Shown: positions 48,250 to 57,798 of the stretch, in pieces
Numbering within the stretch: position 1 is the stretch's first letter
Layout of the letters: each line of letters starts with the position of its first letter
Assembly (NCBI RefSeq): GCF_009827395.1
Contig: NZ_WTYX01000002.1
Coordinates: 186,001 to 250,000 of the forward strand
Length of the DNA stretch: 64,000 nucleotides
Direction of reading: 5' to 3'
Origin: Pontixanthobacter aquaemixtae
GTDB taxonomy: Bacteria > Pseudomonadota > Alphaproteobacteria > Sphingomonadales > Sphingomonadaceae
The notes under the pieces: model-generated
Databases searched by the model: none
Seen by the model: only the letters and a program-made list of their open reading frames with translations
Told to the model about the DNA's origin: nothing
Made by a program: the position numbers and the translations under genes

Positions 48250-49436
48250 AGTGGCTGCAAAAAAGGCGGCCCACTGCGAAGCCCGATCCCGCCGCTCGCA
48301 ACACGCCTCTGGCGGGGCTCCGCGTGCTCGAGCTGGCGCGCGTCTTGGCGGGCCCGTGGGTTGGCCAGACGCTGGCCGATCTGGGCGCCGAAGTGATCAA
48401 GATCGAAAGCCCCGAAGGCGATGGAACCCGTCAATGGGGTCCGCCCTGGGTCGAGCGTGAAGACGGCGCTCGCGAGGCAGCCTATTACCATGCCTGCAAT
48501 CGCGGAAAGCGGTCTATCGTTGCCGATTTTAACGACGCGGGAGACTGCGCCGGCGTGCACCATTTGTGCGAACAGGCCGATGTTATTATCGAGAATTTCA
48601 AGCCCGGCACGCTGGCGCAGTGGATGCTCGATTATGACAGCGTGTCCTATTCCAATCCGGGCGTCATCTATTGTTCGATCACCGGCTTTGGCCAGGATGG
48701 CCCGCGCAGGAACGAGCCGGGCTATGATTTTGTCGTGCAAGCGATGAGCGGAATGATGTCGATCACCGGCGAACCGGATGGCGAACCGATGAAAATGGGC
48801 ATTTCCATCTCCGATCTCACTTGCGGCCTCTATTCGACCATCGCGGTCCAGTCAGCGTTGCTGATGCGCGAGCGCACGGGGCGCGGCCAGCATATCGATA
48901 TGTCGCTGCTCGACTGTTCGGTGTCGCTGCTGGCCAATCAGGCAGCGAGCTATTTTGCAAGCGGAGAGAACCCAGCACGCAAAGGCAACGCCCATGCGCA
49001 GGTGGTGCCCTATGGTGTGTTCGAAGTATCCGATGGGGCAGTGGTCCTCGCCCCCGCCAATGACAAGCTGTTCAAAGCATTAATGCGGGTCCTCGAGCGG
49101 CACGATCTCGCCGAGGATGCGCGTCTGGCGGCTAATGAAGGCCGGATCGAACATCGCGACTGGCTCGAGGCCGAGATTGCGCGCGAGGTCAAGGAATGGA
49201 CCAAGGACGCTTTGCTGCGCCATTGCCAGCAGGCCGGTGTCCCCGCCGGGCCGATCAACAATCTGGATGAAGTGTTCGCTGATCCGCAAATACAGGCGCG
49301 CGGAATGAAGCTGGATCTGCCGGGCGGACTATCCGGCCTGCGCAGCCCGTTCCGCTTTTCCGATGCCGAAATGGATGTGGGCAAGCCATCGCCCCGTATC
49401 GGGCAGCATCAGGACAAATGGGACTTCAGCAGCTGA
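48246..49436 (+). CDS. Class III (CaiB/BaiF family) CoA-transferase
   Basis: A 396-residue formyl-CoA-type transferase. The GTG at 48246 overlaps the preceding stop (GTGA); the frame is open much further upstream but that part is a shadow of the membrane protein. Motifs include LAGLRVLELARVLAGPWVGQTLADLGAEVIKIE, NRGKRSI, DVIIENFKPGTL, YDFVVQAMSG and GQHIDMSLLDCSVSLLANQA, where the Asp in the DMSLLD segment fits the active-site nucleophile area. The substrate is unknown. Grouping with scoAB suggests acyl-CoA metabolism. Confidence 0.92.
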   Translation: MKWLQKRRPTAKPDPAARNTPLAGLRVLELARVLAGPWVGQTLADLGAEVIKIESPEGDGTRQWGPPWVEREDGAREAAYYHACNRGKRSIVADFNDAGDCAGVHHLCEQADVIIENFKPGTLAQWMLDYDSVSYSNPGVIYCSITGFGQDGPRRNEPGYDFVVQAMSGMMSITGEPDGEPMKMGISISDLTCGLYSTIAVQSALLMRERTGRGQHIDMSLLDCSVSLLANQAASYFASGENPARKGNAHAQVVPYGVFEVSDGAVVLAPANDKLFKALMRVLERHDLAEDARLAANEGRIEHRDWLEAEIAREVKEWTKDALLRHCQQAGVPAGPINNLDEVFADPQIQARGMKLDLPGGLSGLRSPFRFSDAEMDVGKPSPRIGQHQDKWDFSS

Positions 49437-49505
49437 GCAGTTGAGCGCCGCAGTACAATCGCCCGCATCCACGCCCGCTTGATCTAGAACGCACAGACAA
49501 TGCGC

Positions 49506-49549
49506 TTGACATTCAACTCCCGAACAGTCATTTCTGTTTTTACAGAAAT
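49506..49549 (+). promoter_or_regulatory. Promoter and palindromic operator of the GbsR-type regulator
   Basis: A perfect TTGACA at 49506-49511 is followed, where the -10 box should lie, by the 20-bp perfect palindrome ATTTC-N10-GAAAT (49530-49549), ending 9 bases before the start codon. The same pattern recurs at 50156-50175. Confidence 0.65.
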
Positions 49550-49558
49550 AGGTGACAG

Positions 49559-50104
49559 ATGAGTCCTCTGCTCGAAATACCCGAAGTGAAGTCCTTCATT
49601 CTCCATTGGGGGGAAATGGGCAGCCAGTGGGGCGTCAACCGTTCGGTCGCGCAGGTTCATGCGCTGCTCTATCTGTCAGATCGCCCGATGCATGCCGAAG
49701 AAATCACTTTGGGTTTGAACCTGGCGCGGTCGAATATTTCCAATGCTCTGAAAGAGTTGCAATCCTACGCAATCGTCCGCCGCGTCCATGTCGAAGGCGA
49801 CCGGCGCGATCATTTCATCGCCGAGACCGATCTGTGGGATATGCTGATGAAAATCACCGCCGAACGGAAGAAGCGCGAGATCGATCCGACCATCCAGATG
49901 CTGGGCGAGCTGACCGAGCAGATGGACGGGCGATCCGATGTGCCCGCCCATGTGCGCGAGAAGATCGCGCGGATGCATGATTTCATCGGCACGTTGGCGC
50001 ATTGGTATGATGATGTTCGCGCATTGCCCAAATCCACTTTGGTCACGCTGATGAAGCTGGGATCCAAAGTTGCCCGCTTGCTGCCGGGCAAGAAATCCAC
50101 CTGA
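49559..50104 (+). CDS. GbsR/MarR family transcriptional regulator
   Basis: A 181-residue winged-helix regulator of the GbsR branch. The wHTH region is VAQVHALLYLSDRPMHAEEITLGLNLARSNISNALKELQSYAIVRRVHVEGDRRDHFIAETDLW, followed by a long helical C-terminus for dimerisation (DPTIQMLGELTEQMDG, HDFIGTLAHWYDDV). It is expected to bind the ATTTC-N10-GAAAT palindrome overlapping its own promoter and the copy before the next gene, so autorepression plus control of the downstream membrane protein is the likely circuit (inference). Confidence 0.9.
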   Translation: MSPLLEIPEVKSFILHWGEMGSQWGVNRSVAQVHALLYLSDRPMHAEEITLGLNLARSNISNALKELQSYAIVRRVHVEGDRRDHFIAETDLWDMLMKITAERKKREIDPTIQMLGELTEQMDGRSDVPAHVREKIARMHDFIGTLAHWYDDVRALPKSTLVTLMKLGSKVARLLPGKKST

Positions 50105-50155
50105 ACCCCTGACTGAAAGGAGGCGCATCCGGCCATACACCAATCACATCCAACA

Positions 50156-50175
50156 ATTTCACAATTTACAGAAAT
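50156..50175 (+). promoter_or_regulatory. Second operator of the GbsR-type regulator
   Basis: ATTTC-N10-GAAAT with the same spacing as at 49530-49549 and 16 of 20 bases identical. It lies 14 bases before the ATG of the membrane protein gene. Confidence 0.6.
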
Positions 50176-50189
50176 AACAGGAGTTAAAG

Positions 50190-50591
50190 ATGGCTATTCA
50201 AACTGTAAGCTACGCGCTTTATCTGGCGATCAGCATCGGCCTGACCATCTGGGTCGCGCGGACTTTGTCAAAGAATGGCGAAGTGTTCCTGACCGACTGT
50301 TTCGGCCATGACGAAGTACTAGCGCGGTCAACCAACCATCTGTTGGTTGTCGGTTTCTATCTCGTCAATCTCGGCTTTATCCTGTTAGCGCTGCGCTTTG
50401 GAGAGCCACCGGCAGACATGATCGGGGCGATCCGGTTCCTGTCCAGCAAGATCGGATTGGCGGTTGTGGTGCTGGGCGTCATGCACTTCTTCAACATGAA
50501 CGCGATTGCAAAATTCGGCCGGAAAGTGGGAACATGGTTCCGCGAAGGCCAATGGCAACAAGGCGCTATGAGCGCTGAAAAAGCCGGCTAA
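50190..50591 (+). CDS. Three-helix membrane protein controlled by the GbsR-type regulator
   Basis: A 133-residue inner-membrane protein with hydrophobic segments at about 5-24, 47-68 and 85-103. A conserved-looking region lies between the first two (LSKNGEVFLTDCFGHDEVLARSTNHLL). It starts after an ACAGGAG site and shares the ATTTC-N10-GAAAT operator with the regulator gene 86 bp upstream. The function is unknown. The pairing resembles regulator plus target membrane protein seen around osmotic or envelope stress, but nothing in the sequence proves that. Confidence 0.75.
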   Translation: MAIQTVSYALYLAISIGLTIWVARTLSKNGEVFLTDCFGHDEVLARSTNHLLVVGFYLVNLGFILLALRFGEPPADMIGAIRFLSSKIGLAVVVLGVMHFFNMNAIAKFGRKVGTWFREGQWQQGAMSAEKAG

Positions 50592-50603
50592 GCGCCGCGC
50601 ATA

Positions 50604-50645
50604 AAGAAAAACGGGCGGCCCGCCAAAACGCGCCGCCCGATTTCT
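50604..50645. terminator. Bidirectional terminator between the membrane protein gene and metK
   Basis: CGGGCGGC (50612-50619) pairs with GCCGCCCG (50632-50639). A AAAGAAAAA run precedes it and ATTTCTG follows, so on the minus strand (metK) a good T run results and on the plus strand a weaker one. Confidence 0.8.
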
Positions 50646-50667
50646 GTTGTCTGTAAGCCGCGCAGCT

Positions 50668-51879
50668 TTAAGCGAATGCGGCTTTCAAATCGTCAATCAA
50701 ATCGGTCCGTTCCCACGGGAAGCAATCGCCGTCAGGCGTCCGCCCGAAATGCCCGTAAGCGGCGCTGACCCTATAAATCGGCTTGTTGAGACCCAGATGG
50801 GTGCGGATCGCGCGCGGGGTAAGGCCGCCGAGCTTTTCGATCGAGCCAATCGCCTTTTCCAGATCGGCATCGTCGTGGCTGCCGGTGCCATGCGTATCGA
50901 CATAGAGCGACAGCGGTTCGGACACGCCAATCGCATAAGCGAGCTGGATCGTGCAGCGCGTTGCGAGGCCGGCGGCAACGATATTCTTGGCCAGATAGCG
51001 GGTGATATAGGCTGCCGACCGATCCACTTTGGTCGGGTCCTTGCCGCTGAATGCGCCGCCGCCATGCGGAGCCGCACCGCCATAGGTATCAACGATGATC
51101 TTGCGGCCGGTCAGGCCCGCATCGCCATCAGGGCCGCCAATGACAAAAGACCCGGTCGGGTTGATGTGCCATGCGGTATCGCCCGATAGGAAACCGTCGG
51201 GCAGAACGCCGCCGACAACCGATTTCACATAGGCTTTGAGTTCGGCTTCTTTCTCGCCATTGTCATAGCCTTCGGCATGCTGGGTCGAAACCACAACCGC
51301 GGTACAGGCGACCGGTTTGCCATCCTTATAACGCAGCGTGACCTGGCTCTTGGCATCGGGTTCGAGGAAAGGCGCTGTGCCATCCTTGCGGTCTGCCGCC
51401 ATCTGTTCGAGAATCTTGTGGCTGTAATCAATCGGCGCGGGCATCGAGTCGGGCGTTTCATCGCAGGCATAGCCGAACATGATGCCCTGATCGCCAGCGC
51501 CTTCATCCTTGTTGCCGCTGGCATCAACGCCCTGCGCGATATGCGCAGACTGGCCGTGCAGATGATTCTCGAATGTCAGCGTTTTCCAATGGAAGCCGTC
51601 TTGTTCATAACCGATTTCGCGAACCGTGTTGCGAACGGTTTCTTCGATTTCCTGTTCGACACCCTGCGCCCAGTTGCCATCTTTATCCATGATCCCCTGG
51701 CCGCGAATTTCGCCAGCCAAAACAACCCGCTGCGTTGTCGTCAAGGTTTCACACGCAACGCGTGCTTCGGGATCTTTCGACAGAAACAGATCGACAATCG
51801 CATCAGAAATTTGGTCCGAAACCTTGTCGGGATGGCCTTCGGAAACGCTTTCCGAAGTGAACAGATAATCGCTACGCAT
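50668..51879 (-). CDS. metK: S-adenosylmethionine synthetase
   Basis: A 403-residue enzyme that makes SAM from Met and ATP. The N-terminus [25 protein letters not shown] holds the catalytic His and Asp of the MAT family. [19 protein letters not shown] is the hexapeptide-type motif, and [23 protein letters not shown] is the P-loop-like region. It is the last gene of a minus-strand cluster after lnt, with a 16-bp palindrome between the two that may be an operator. SAM supply links it functionally to the ArsM, radical SAM, PRMT-like and PrmC enzymes in this window. Confidence 0.98.
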   Translation of the reverse strand: MRSDYLFTSESVSEGHPDKVSDQISDAIVDLFLSKDPEARVACETLTTTQRVVLAGEIRGQGIMDKDGNWAQGVEQEIEETVRNTVREIGYEQDGFHWKTLTFENHLHGQSAHIAQGVDASGNKDEGAGDQGIMFGYACDETPDSMPAPIDYSHKILEQMAADRKDGTAPFLEPDAKSQVTLRYKDGKPVACTAVVVSTQHAEGYDNGEKEAELKAYVKSVVGGVLPDGFLSGDTAWHINPTGSFVIGGPDGDAGLTGRKIIVDTYGGAAPHGGGAFSGKDPTKVDRSAAYITRYLAKNIVAAGLATRCTIQLAYAIGVSEPLSLYVDTHGTGSHDDADLEKAIGSIEKLGGLTPRAIRTHLGLNKPIYRVSAAYGHFGRTPDGDCFPWERTDLIDDLKAAFA

Positions 51880-51889
51880 AATGCCTCAT

Positions 51890-51905
51890 ATAAAGAAATC
51901 TTTAT
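51890..51905 (-). promoter_or_regulatory. Palindromic operator candidate upstream of metK
   Basis: ATAAAGA-AA-TCTTTAT is a perfect 7-bp inverted repeat 11 bases upstream of the metK start. It overlaps the end of lnt. An ArsR-family SahR-type site controlling methionine-cycle genes is a possible reading (inference). Confidence 0.5.
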
Positions 51906-53494
51906 GTCTGCGACGCGTAGTAGCGGCGACGCAACCGAGTGGCAACCAGCGAAAGGGCAATTGTCAGAATTGCCCAGCCCAATGGCAGCCAATTGCCCAG
52001 CCGGGCAAACAGGGTGGGCGCTTTCGCTGGCGGCACAAATCCGTCGATACGCGCATCGCGGCGCATTCCGATATGGCTGCGCACGATACCGTTGGCATCG
52101 ATCACCGCGCTGATTCCGGTTGTTGTGGAGCGCAGCACCGGCAGCCCTTCTTCAATCGCGCGCATCCGCGCCTGCCCGAGATGCTGCGGCGGCCCCCACG
52201 CCCCGAACCAACCGTCATTCGAAGGATTGAAGATGTAATCCGGACGGCTTTCGCGGTCGACAACTTCGCCCGAGAACACGATTTCGTAACAGATCTGCAC
52301 CCCGGCCTTGCCCCAATCGCCCAGCTGGAGCGTTTGCGGGCCGGGCCCCGGCCAGAAATCGATGCTTCCTGCCACCAGCCGCGTCGCGCCGAGCGGTTCG
52401 AGCAGCCAGCGCAGCGCAAGATATTCGCCGTAAGGAACCAGATGCGCCTTGTCGTAACCGGCAACAATCTCGCCCTGTTCGTTGATCGCGGTAACTGCGT
52501 TGCGCGCGCCCGCGGCGCGGCCGTTCTCGATTTCCAGATCGACCGCTCCGGTCAGCAGCAAACCGCCTTCGCCGGCAACGCGGCCCAGCCGGTAACGGGC
52601 AAAGGCGGGGTCTCCTCTGACCGTCATCTGCTCATAATATCGCTGCGGATAGCCATCGCGAATATAATCGGGAACGCCCGATTCGGGCCATAGCAGCAAG
52701 CGCTTGTCCACTTCGCGCCGCTTGCGCGACAGCAACGCCGCGCGGACAAAATGCCCTTCGAACATGCCGGGATCGTTGAGCTCTTCCTGGCGAATATCGG
52801 GCTGCACCAGAGTAAAGGCGATGGTGCCTTCAACCTGCGCCGGTGCCGGTAAATACATCAAAGCCGCCAATGCCACGCCGCCGGAAGCAGCCAGTGCCAG
52901 CTTTCGTGCCATCACCAGTGCGAGCAGCGCGCCCGCCATCGCGACGACAAGGCCCGACAGCGCATAGGTGCCCAGCCATGGGAGAAGAATCGCGGCGCCG
53001 GGGGAGGAAAACGGACCGAGCAGGATCAGACCGAGCGGATCCCACGCATAGCCGGTGAACACCCAGCCCCTGAGCCATTCGGTAATCGTCCAGCTTCCCG
53101 CGAGCACAAGCGAAACCGTCAGCAAACCGGCCTTGCGCGTTACAAACTTGGTCAGCAGGCATGCCAAGGCGGGATAGACCGCCAGATAGAGCGAGAGCAG
53201 CGGCACCGCTGCCCACCCCAAGGCCGTGGGCATTTCCGCCTGATAGGTGAAGGCGGTGGCGATCCAGTTATTGGCGAGAGTGAAATGGGCGATGCCGAAA
53301 ATCCACCCGCGCATCGCGGATTCGCGCAGCGTATCGGCGCTGTGGACCAGCCACACCAATCCAGCGATTGCCAGCAAAGCGGGCGGCCATAAGGCCAGCG
53401 GCGGAAAGCCGGTCGCGGCGAGCAATCCGAACGCCAAGGCCGACCAGCGCGGGTGTTGGGAAATGACCCCGGCCAGTTTCGCGAGAGCGTCCAT
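51902..53494 (-). CDS. lnt: Apolipoprotein N-acyltransferase
   Basis: A 530-residue polytopic inner-membrane enzyme that adds the third acyl chain to lipoproteins. The nitrilase-like domain has the triad Glu in LLWPESGVPDY, Lys in GYDKAHLVPYGEY and Cys in GVQICYEIVFSGE. Six or more hydrophobic helices precede it. The start is set at ATG 53494 behind a GGGAG site; an upstream ATG at 53527 would add 11 residues. It matters for the lipoproteins in this window. It is preceded closely by a DUF4167 gene and followed by metK. Confidence 0.95.
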   Translation of the reverse strand: MDALAKLAGVISQHPRWSALAFGLLAATGFPPLALWPPALLAIAGLVWLVHSADTLRESAMRGWIFGIAHFTLANNWIATAFTYQAEMPTALGWAAVPLLSLYLAVYPALACLLTKFVTRKAGLLTVSLVLAGSWTITEWLRGWVFTGYAWDPLGLILLGPFSSPGAAILLPWLGTYALSGLVVAMAGALLALVMARKLALAASGGVALAALMYLPAPAQVEGTIAFTLVQPDIRQEELNDPGMFEGHFVRAALLSRKRREVDKRLLLWPESGVPDYIRDGYPQRYYEQMTVRGDPAFARYRLGRVAGEGGLLLTGAVDLEIENGRAAGARNAVTAINEQGEIVAGYDKAHLVPYGEYLALRWLLEPLGATRLVAGSIDFWPGPGPQTLQLGDWGKAGVQICYEIVFSGEVVDRESRPDYIFNPSNDGWFGAWGPPQHLGQARMRAIEEGLPVLRSTTTGISAVIDANGIVRSHIGMRRDARIDGFVPPAKAPTLFARLGNWLPLGWAILTIALSLVATRLRRRYYASQT

Positions 53495-53533
53495 TGCCTT
53501 GCTCTCCCGCTTGTGTGCTCCGCTCATCAGCTT

Positions 53534-54217
53534 TTAGCTGACGGCTTCAGCGGCTCCGTCTGCGTCGCCTTCGGCCGCTTTGCGGCGGCGCAATACGCGC
53601 TTCGGCTTGGGTGCATCCTCGCCCCCGCTGTCCGCACCGATTGCTGGCGGAAGCGCGGAAACATCGAATTCGCCTTCGTCAAAGGCGGGTTTCTTGGCAG
53701 CACGCGGCTTGCGCGCCCGTTTGGTCTCGCGTTCCGGCGCGTCGTCTTCGCCGGAATCGTCATCATCGTTGCCCGATTTCGGCTTGCGGCCACGGCCATT
53801 GGCCTTGCCCCGATCATTGGCGCGATCATTGGCCCGATCATTGGCATCCTCATCGGACTGGTCATCGCGGCGAGAGCGCGAGCGCCGGTTGTTCTTGCGT
53901 CCGCCCTCTTCATCATCCGAATCATCATCCGAATCCCCGCGTTCTTCCTGACGCTTCGCCCGCGCTTCTTCCTGGCGCGCCTTGTTGTCGGCGATCACGC
54001 GGAAATAATGGTCGGCAAACTGGAGATAATATTCGGCCTGCACGCGGTCATCATTATGCGCCGCGTCCTGCGCAAGCTTCTTGTATTTATCAAGCAATTG
54101 CGGGGCGTTGCCCCGTGCCCGGTTATCGACCCGGTTATGCTGGTTCGGATTGCCGCCCTGATTGCGGTTGTTGTGGCGACCGCCACGGCGACGATTATTA
54201 TTACGATTGTTATTCAA
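53534..54217 (-). CDS. DUF4167 family protein
   Basis: A 227-residue protein typical of alphaproteobacteria. The start appears to be TTG (54217), giving an Asn/Arg/Gly-rich N-terminus (NNNRNNNRRRGGRHNNRNQGG). The conserved DUF4167 core is DKYKKLAQDAAHNDDRVQAEYYLQFADHYFRVIADNKAR. The rest is charged and disordered, with a DANDRANDRANDRGK repeat and basic blocks (KRARKPRAAKK, KPKRVLRRRK). RNA or nucleic-acid binding is likely from composition, but the function is unknown. It lies 6 bases upstream of the longest lnt frame. Confidence 0.85.
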   Translation of the reverse strand: MNNNRNNNRRRGGRHNNRNQGGNPNQHNRVDNRARGNAPQLLDKYKKLAQDAAHNDDRVQAEYYLQFADHYFRVIADNKARQEEARAKRQEERGDSDDDSDDEEGGRKNNRRSRSRRDDQSDEDANDRANDRANDRGKANGRGRKPKSGNDDDDSGEDDAPERETKRARKPRAAKKPAFDEGEFDVSALPPAIGADSGGEDAPKPKRVLRRRKAAEGDADGAAEAVS

Positions 54218-54460
54218 GGAAATCTCTTCCCGGTAACGACCCTTGGTGACGATTAACCGTCTACCCGGCCAAATAAGCTTACCGCGCGCGCTGTATCACG
54301 ATGCACGGCGCCCCAATTGCATTTTACCTGTTTCCGGTCGCATATGCGCCAAAGCGCAGGCCGTTCGCAAATGGTGGAGCTAGCCCGGAGTAGAAGCGAA
54401 ATCGCCTTCAACCGCCGGTCTGATGAACGGGGTAATGCCTGATTCGTCCTTTGCCAAGCC

Positions 54461-55285
54461 CTATCTTAGCAAGAGCGCGCGTGGCCTGTGGGCAAGATCG
54501 CGGTGCAATTCGGCAGAAAATCCTGCTTCGCGCGCAATTTCGCTCACCTGGCCATCCTGCGTGTGGCCAATTTCGAGGATCGCAATCCCGCCATCGGTCA
54601 GCAATTGGCGCAATTGCGGTAAGATAATCTGGTAATCGCGCAATCCATCCTCGCCCGCGAACAGCGCCTGCGCCGGTTCAAATTCGCGCACCGACCGGTC
54701 GAGATCGGCATCCACTTCCACATAGGGCGGGTTGGCGACAATCACATCGAACAGGCCAAGCCCGTCGGTCCAGTCCGCGTCATGCCAGCTTTGGTGGAGA
54801 ATATGCGCGCGGTCCGCCGTGCCGAGCCGCGCCGCATTCGCCGCGGCAATCGCGATTGCCCCCAGCGAAGCATCGATCCCGACACCTTGCGCCGCGGGCA
54901 TTTCGGCCAGCAATGTCAGCAGCAGCGCCCCCGAACCGGTGCCCAGATCGAGCACGCGCGCAGCGGGCGGACTATGGGCCAGCGCCACGTCGATGATCGT
55001 CTCGCTATCGCCGCGCGGTATCAGGACATCGGGCGTCACCAGAAAATCGCGCCCGTAAAATTCCTGCCGTCCCAGAATATAGGCAATCGGTTCGTGATGC
55101 AGACGGCGCTGCAGCAGACGACTGAAACAGGCCGGAACCTGCAAATCGCCCGCGCGCAGCAGCATGTCGGAGCGGGATATTTCCAGCGCCTCTGCCATCA
55201 ACAATTCGGCATCGAGCCTTGCGGTGTCGGATATGCTCGCCAGCTCTTTCGCAGCATCGCGCAGGGCGGCTGCCACGCTGCTCAT
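54461..55285 (-). CDS. prmC: Peptide chain release factor N5-glutamine methyltransferase
   Basis: A 274-residue SAM methyltransferase that modifies the GGQ glutamine of release factors RF1 and RF2. Motif I is [13 protein letters not shown] (111-123), and the hallmark NPPY is at 185-188 in [11 protein letters not shown]. The N-terminal helical domain (about 1-85) recognises the release factor, and PRGDSE and GVGIDAS match the family. Its ATG overlaps the prfA stop (ATGA), which couples the enzyme to its own substrate gene. Confidence 0.96.
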   Translation of the reverse strand: MSSVAAALRDAAKELASISDTARLDAELLMAEALEISRSDMLLRAGDLQVPACFSRLLQRRLHHEPIAYILGRQEFYGRDFLVTPDVLIPRGDSETIIDVALAHSPPAARVLDLGTGSGALLLTLLAEMPAAQGVGIDASLGAIAIAAANAARLGTADRAHILHQSWHDADWTDGLGLFDVIVANPPYVEVDADLDRSVREFEPAQALFAGEDGLRDYQIILPQLRQLLTDGGIAILEIGHTQDGQVSEIAREAGFSAELHRDLAHRPRALLLR

Positions 55286-56349
55286 GAATCGAGCGCGGCG
55301 AGCCGCTTCGCCTCGTCTTCAGCAATCAGCGCATCGACCAGTTCGGTCAGCCCCGCCCCCTCCAGCACTTCGGGCAGCTTGTGCAGAGTCAGCCCGATCC
55401 GGTGATCGGTCACGCGGCCTTGAGGGAAATTATAGGTACGGATGCGTTCGCTGCGATCGCCGCTGCCGACCATCGCCTTGCGCGCCTCTGCCTCTGCCCC
55501 ATGCGCTTCGGCGCGCTTCAGATCATAAAGCCGCGTGCGCAGCACCTGCATCGCTTTATCGCGGTTCTTGTGCTGGCTGCGCTGGTCCTGCTGGATCACA
55601 ACAAGGCCGGTGGGGATATGCGTCAAGCGTACCGCGGAATCGGTGGTGTTGACGTGCTGCCCGCCAGCGCCCGAGGCGCGATAAATATCCACTTTCAGAT
55701 CGTTCGGATCGATCTGCACATCGACTTCATCGGGTTCGGGCAGCACCGCCACGGTGGCCGCAGATGTGTGGATGCGCCCGCCGCTTTCGGTCACCGGCAC
55801 GCGCTGCACGCGGTGGACACCGCTTTCGAATTTCATCTTGGCGAACACGCCGGTGCCCGTGACGTTGGCGACCACTTCCTTGAAACCGCCAACTTCGGAC
55901 GCGCTCATGCTGACCGGCTCGACTTTCCAGCCCTGCTCGGCGGCGAATTTTTCGTACATGCGGTAAAGATCACCCGCGAACAGAGCCGCTTCATCGCCGC
56001 CGGTTCCCGCGCGGATTTCCAGCATAGCGGGGCGGCTATCGGCGCTGTCACGCGGCAACATCGCAATCGCCAGAGTGCGCTCTTTGCCCGGCAGGCTGGC
56101 GCGCAATTCATCCAGCTCTTCCTCCGCCATCGCTTTCATTTCGGGATCGGACAGCATGTCTTCCAGCCCGGAAATTTCCTCGCGGATCGCGGCGACTTCG
56201 CTGGCGATTTTGGCCACCGGTTCCAGCTCCGCATAGTCGCGGCTGGCCTGGACAAACGCCTCCCCCTCAAGCGTGCCCGACGCCATCCGCGCTTCGAGCT
56301 CGGCGAAGCGGTTGGTGATTTGCAGCAGACGTTCGGCGGGTATTTGCAT
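55282..56349 (-). CDS. prfA: Peptide chain release factor 1
   Basis: A 355-residue translation terminator that reads UAA and UAG. The catalytic GGQ is in [18 protein letters not shown], and the codon-recognition tripeptide PxT appears as PVT in [16 protein letters not shown]. The start [22 protein letters not shown] is set at ATG 56349; the frame extends 7 codons further but the shorter start matches the family. It is translationally coupled to prmC downstream and separated from hisS by a palindromic repeat. Confidence 0.97.
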   Translation of the reverse strand: MQIPAERLLQITNRFAELEARMASGTLEGEAFVQASRDYAELEPVAKIASEVAAIREEISGLEDMLSDPEMKAMAEEELDELRASLPGKERTLAIAMLPRDSADSRPAMLEIRAGTGGDEAALFAGDLYRMYEKFAAEQGWKVEPVSMSASEVGGFKEVVANVTGTGVFAKMKFESGVHRVQRVPVTESGGRIHTSAATVAVLPEPDEVDVQIDPNDLKVDIYRASGAGGQHVNTTDSAVRLTHIPTGLVVIQQDQRSQHKNRDKAMQVLRTRLYDLKRAEAHGAEAEARKAMVGSGDRSERIRTYNFPQGRVTDHRIGLTLHKLPEVLEGAGLTELVDALIAEDEAKRLAALDS

Positions 56350-56364
56350 TACTTCTTCTCTAAT

Positions 56365-56442
56365 CGTCATTCCCGCGAAAGCGGGAATCCAGAATGGACG
56401 GCGGTGGCTCCGCCGTGGATCCCCGCTTTCGCGGGGATGACG
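56365..56442. repeat. Palindromic intergenic repeat between hisS and prfA
   Basis: An inverted repeat with outer arms CGTCATTCCCGC and GCGGGGATGACG and inner hairpins (CCCGCGAAAGCGGG; CCCCGCTTTCGCGGGG). This REP/MITE-like shape is widespread in sphingomonad-type genomes. Copy number here cannot be judged from one window. Confidence 0.75.
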
Positions 56443-56457
56443 GGATATGGAGTTGGT

Positions 56458-57696
56458 TCATTTGTATTCAGGGAGCGTCTCAAACACACGTGGGTCCGAA
56501 CTGTCATCACCGCTAATACTGTGTCCCATCTCGGTTTGCAGAGAGATGATCGTGCCGGGTGATCGCTTAACAGCTTTGTCATATCGTTTGCGCAGTGAAC
56601 CACTCGCAATCATTTCACTAGACAAACCGGCTTCCCGAAGGCGGCGTAGTGCTGCAGTCGCCTCGGAGGTGCGCCCGTCGTCTTCAACCACAATTATGAC
56701 AACCGCTGGAGGTTCTACTCTCTCCCCCACCAACATCGCCAGCCGCTCGATCCCCGCAGCCCAGCCGACCGCAGGTGTCGCCGGGCCGCCCAGATTTTCG
56801 ATCAGCCCGTCATAGCGCCCGCCGCCCAGCACCGTGCTCTGGCTGCCCAGCGCGTCGGCAGAGGCGCTGCCTTCATCGGGAATAAATTCGAACGCGGTGT
56901 GGCGATAATAGTCGAGCCCGCGCACGAGCGCTTCGGCGCGTTTCCATTTTACGCCAGCTGCATCGAGCCCGCTGGTCACCGCGTCGAAAAATGCGGCCGC
57001 TTCATCCGACAGAAAATCATCAATCTTGGGCGCATCGGCAAGAAACGGCCGGTCGCGGCGATCCTTGCTGTCGAGAATGCGCAGCGGGTTCTTTTCCAGC
57101 CGCTCCTGCGAATCCTCGCTCAGATCGCCCTTCACTGCACTAAAGTAATCGACCAGCGCCGCGCGCCACGCTTCGCGGCTTTCCCCGTCGCCCAGCGTGT
57201 TGAGATGCAGCGTCACATCCTCGATCCCCAGCTCTTTCAAAAGCTGATCGGCCATGGCCAGCAATTCGACATCGGCCTGCGGTTCGCCCGCGCCGATAAT
57301 CTCTGCATCGATCTGGTGGAATTGCCGGTAACGGCCCTTTTGCGGGCGTTCATATCGAAACAGCGGGCCGTGCGTGGCGAGTTTGAGCGGCGCGTGCTGC
57401 TGCCAGCCATTGGTCAGGAAAGCGCGCGCAATCCCGGCGGTAAATTCGGGCCGCAAGGTCAGCGATTCGCCGCCGCGATCATCGAAAGAATACATTTCTT
57501 TCGACACCACATCGGTGGTTTCGCCCAATGATCGGGCGAAGACTTCGGTTTTTTCGAACACCGGCATTTCCGCGCGGCGGAAGCGGTAGAGCTTGCGCAC
57601 GCGTTCAAAGGTCTCGACGACAAAGGCGAAGCCTTCCGCATCGGGGCCGAAAATATCCTGCGTTCCGCGGATGGCCTTGGGAGTGTTTTTACTCAT
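56458..57696 (-). CDS. hisS: Histidyl-tRNA synthetase
   Basis: A 412-residue class II synthetase. Motif 2 ([23 protein letters not shown]), the histidine-specific [17 protein letters not shown] and motif 3 ([12 protein letters not shown]) are all intact. The C-terminal anticodon-binding domain is recognisable ([22 protein letters not shown]) but ends oddly ([25 protein letters not shown]). The last 240 bases have clearly lower GC than the rest and lie next to a palindromic repeat. Function as HisRS seems secure. A local recombination or repeat insertion may have reshaped the tail. Confidence 0.94.
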   Translation of the reverse strand: MSKNTPKAIRGTQDIFGPDAEGFAFVVETFERVRKLYRFRRAEMPVFEKTEVFARSLGETTDVVSKEMYSFDDRGGESLTLRPEFTAGIARAFLTNGWQQHAPLKLATHGPLFRYERPQKGRYRQFHQIDAEIIGAGEPQADVELLAMADQLLKELGIEDVTLHLNTLGDGESREAWRAALVDYFSAVKGDLSEDSQERLEKNPLRILDSKDRRDRPFLADAPKIDDFLSDEAAAFFDAVTSGLDAAGVKWKRAEALVRGLDYYRHTAFEFIPDEGSASADALGSQSTVLGGGRYDGLIENLGGPATPAVGWAAGIERLAMLVGERVEPPAVVIIVVEDDGRTSEATAALRRLREAGLSSEMIASGSLRKRYDKAVKRSPGTIISLQTEMGHSISGDDSSDPRVFETLPEYK

Positions 57697-57798
57697 GGCG
57701 CGCGATTAGGGGGTGGCGGCGATTTCTGCAATCGTCTGTCTGGATTGTATCTCGCGGAAAAACGGCCTCGACCCGTCGCGAAGCGGCAACAATAAATC

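Noticed and set aside
53453-54256. 267-residue frame on the plus strand over the DUF4167 gene
   Set aside because: Hydrophobic, Ile/Ala-rich composition is the mirror of a charged repetitive gene; the DUF4167 core motif on the minus strand is decisive.
56458-57696. Frameshift in the hisS tail
   Set aside because: The reading frame stays open to a normal length and the [10 protein letters not shown] part aligns in frame, so divergence is more likely than a frameshift.
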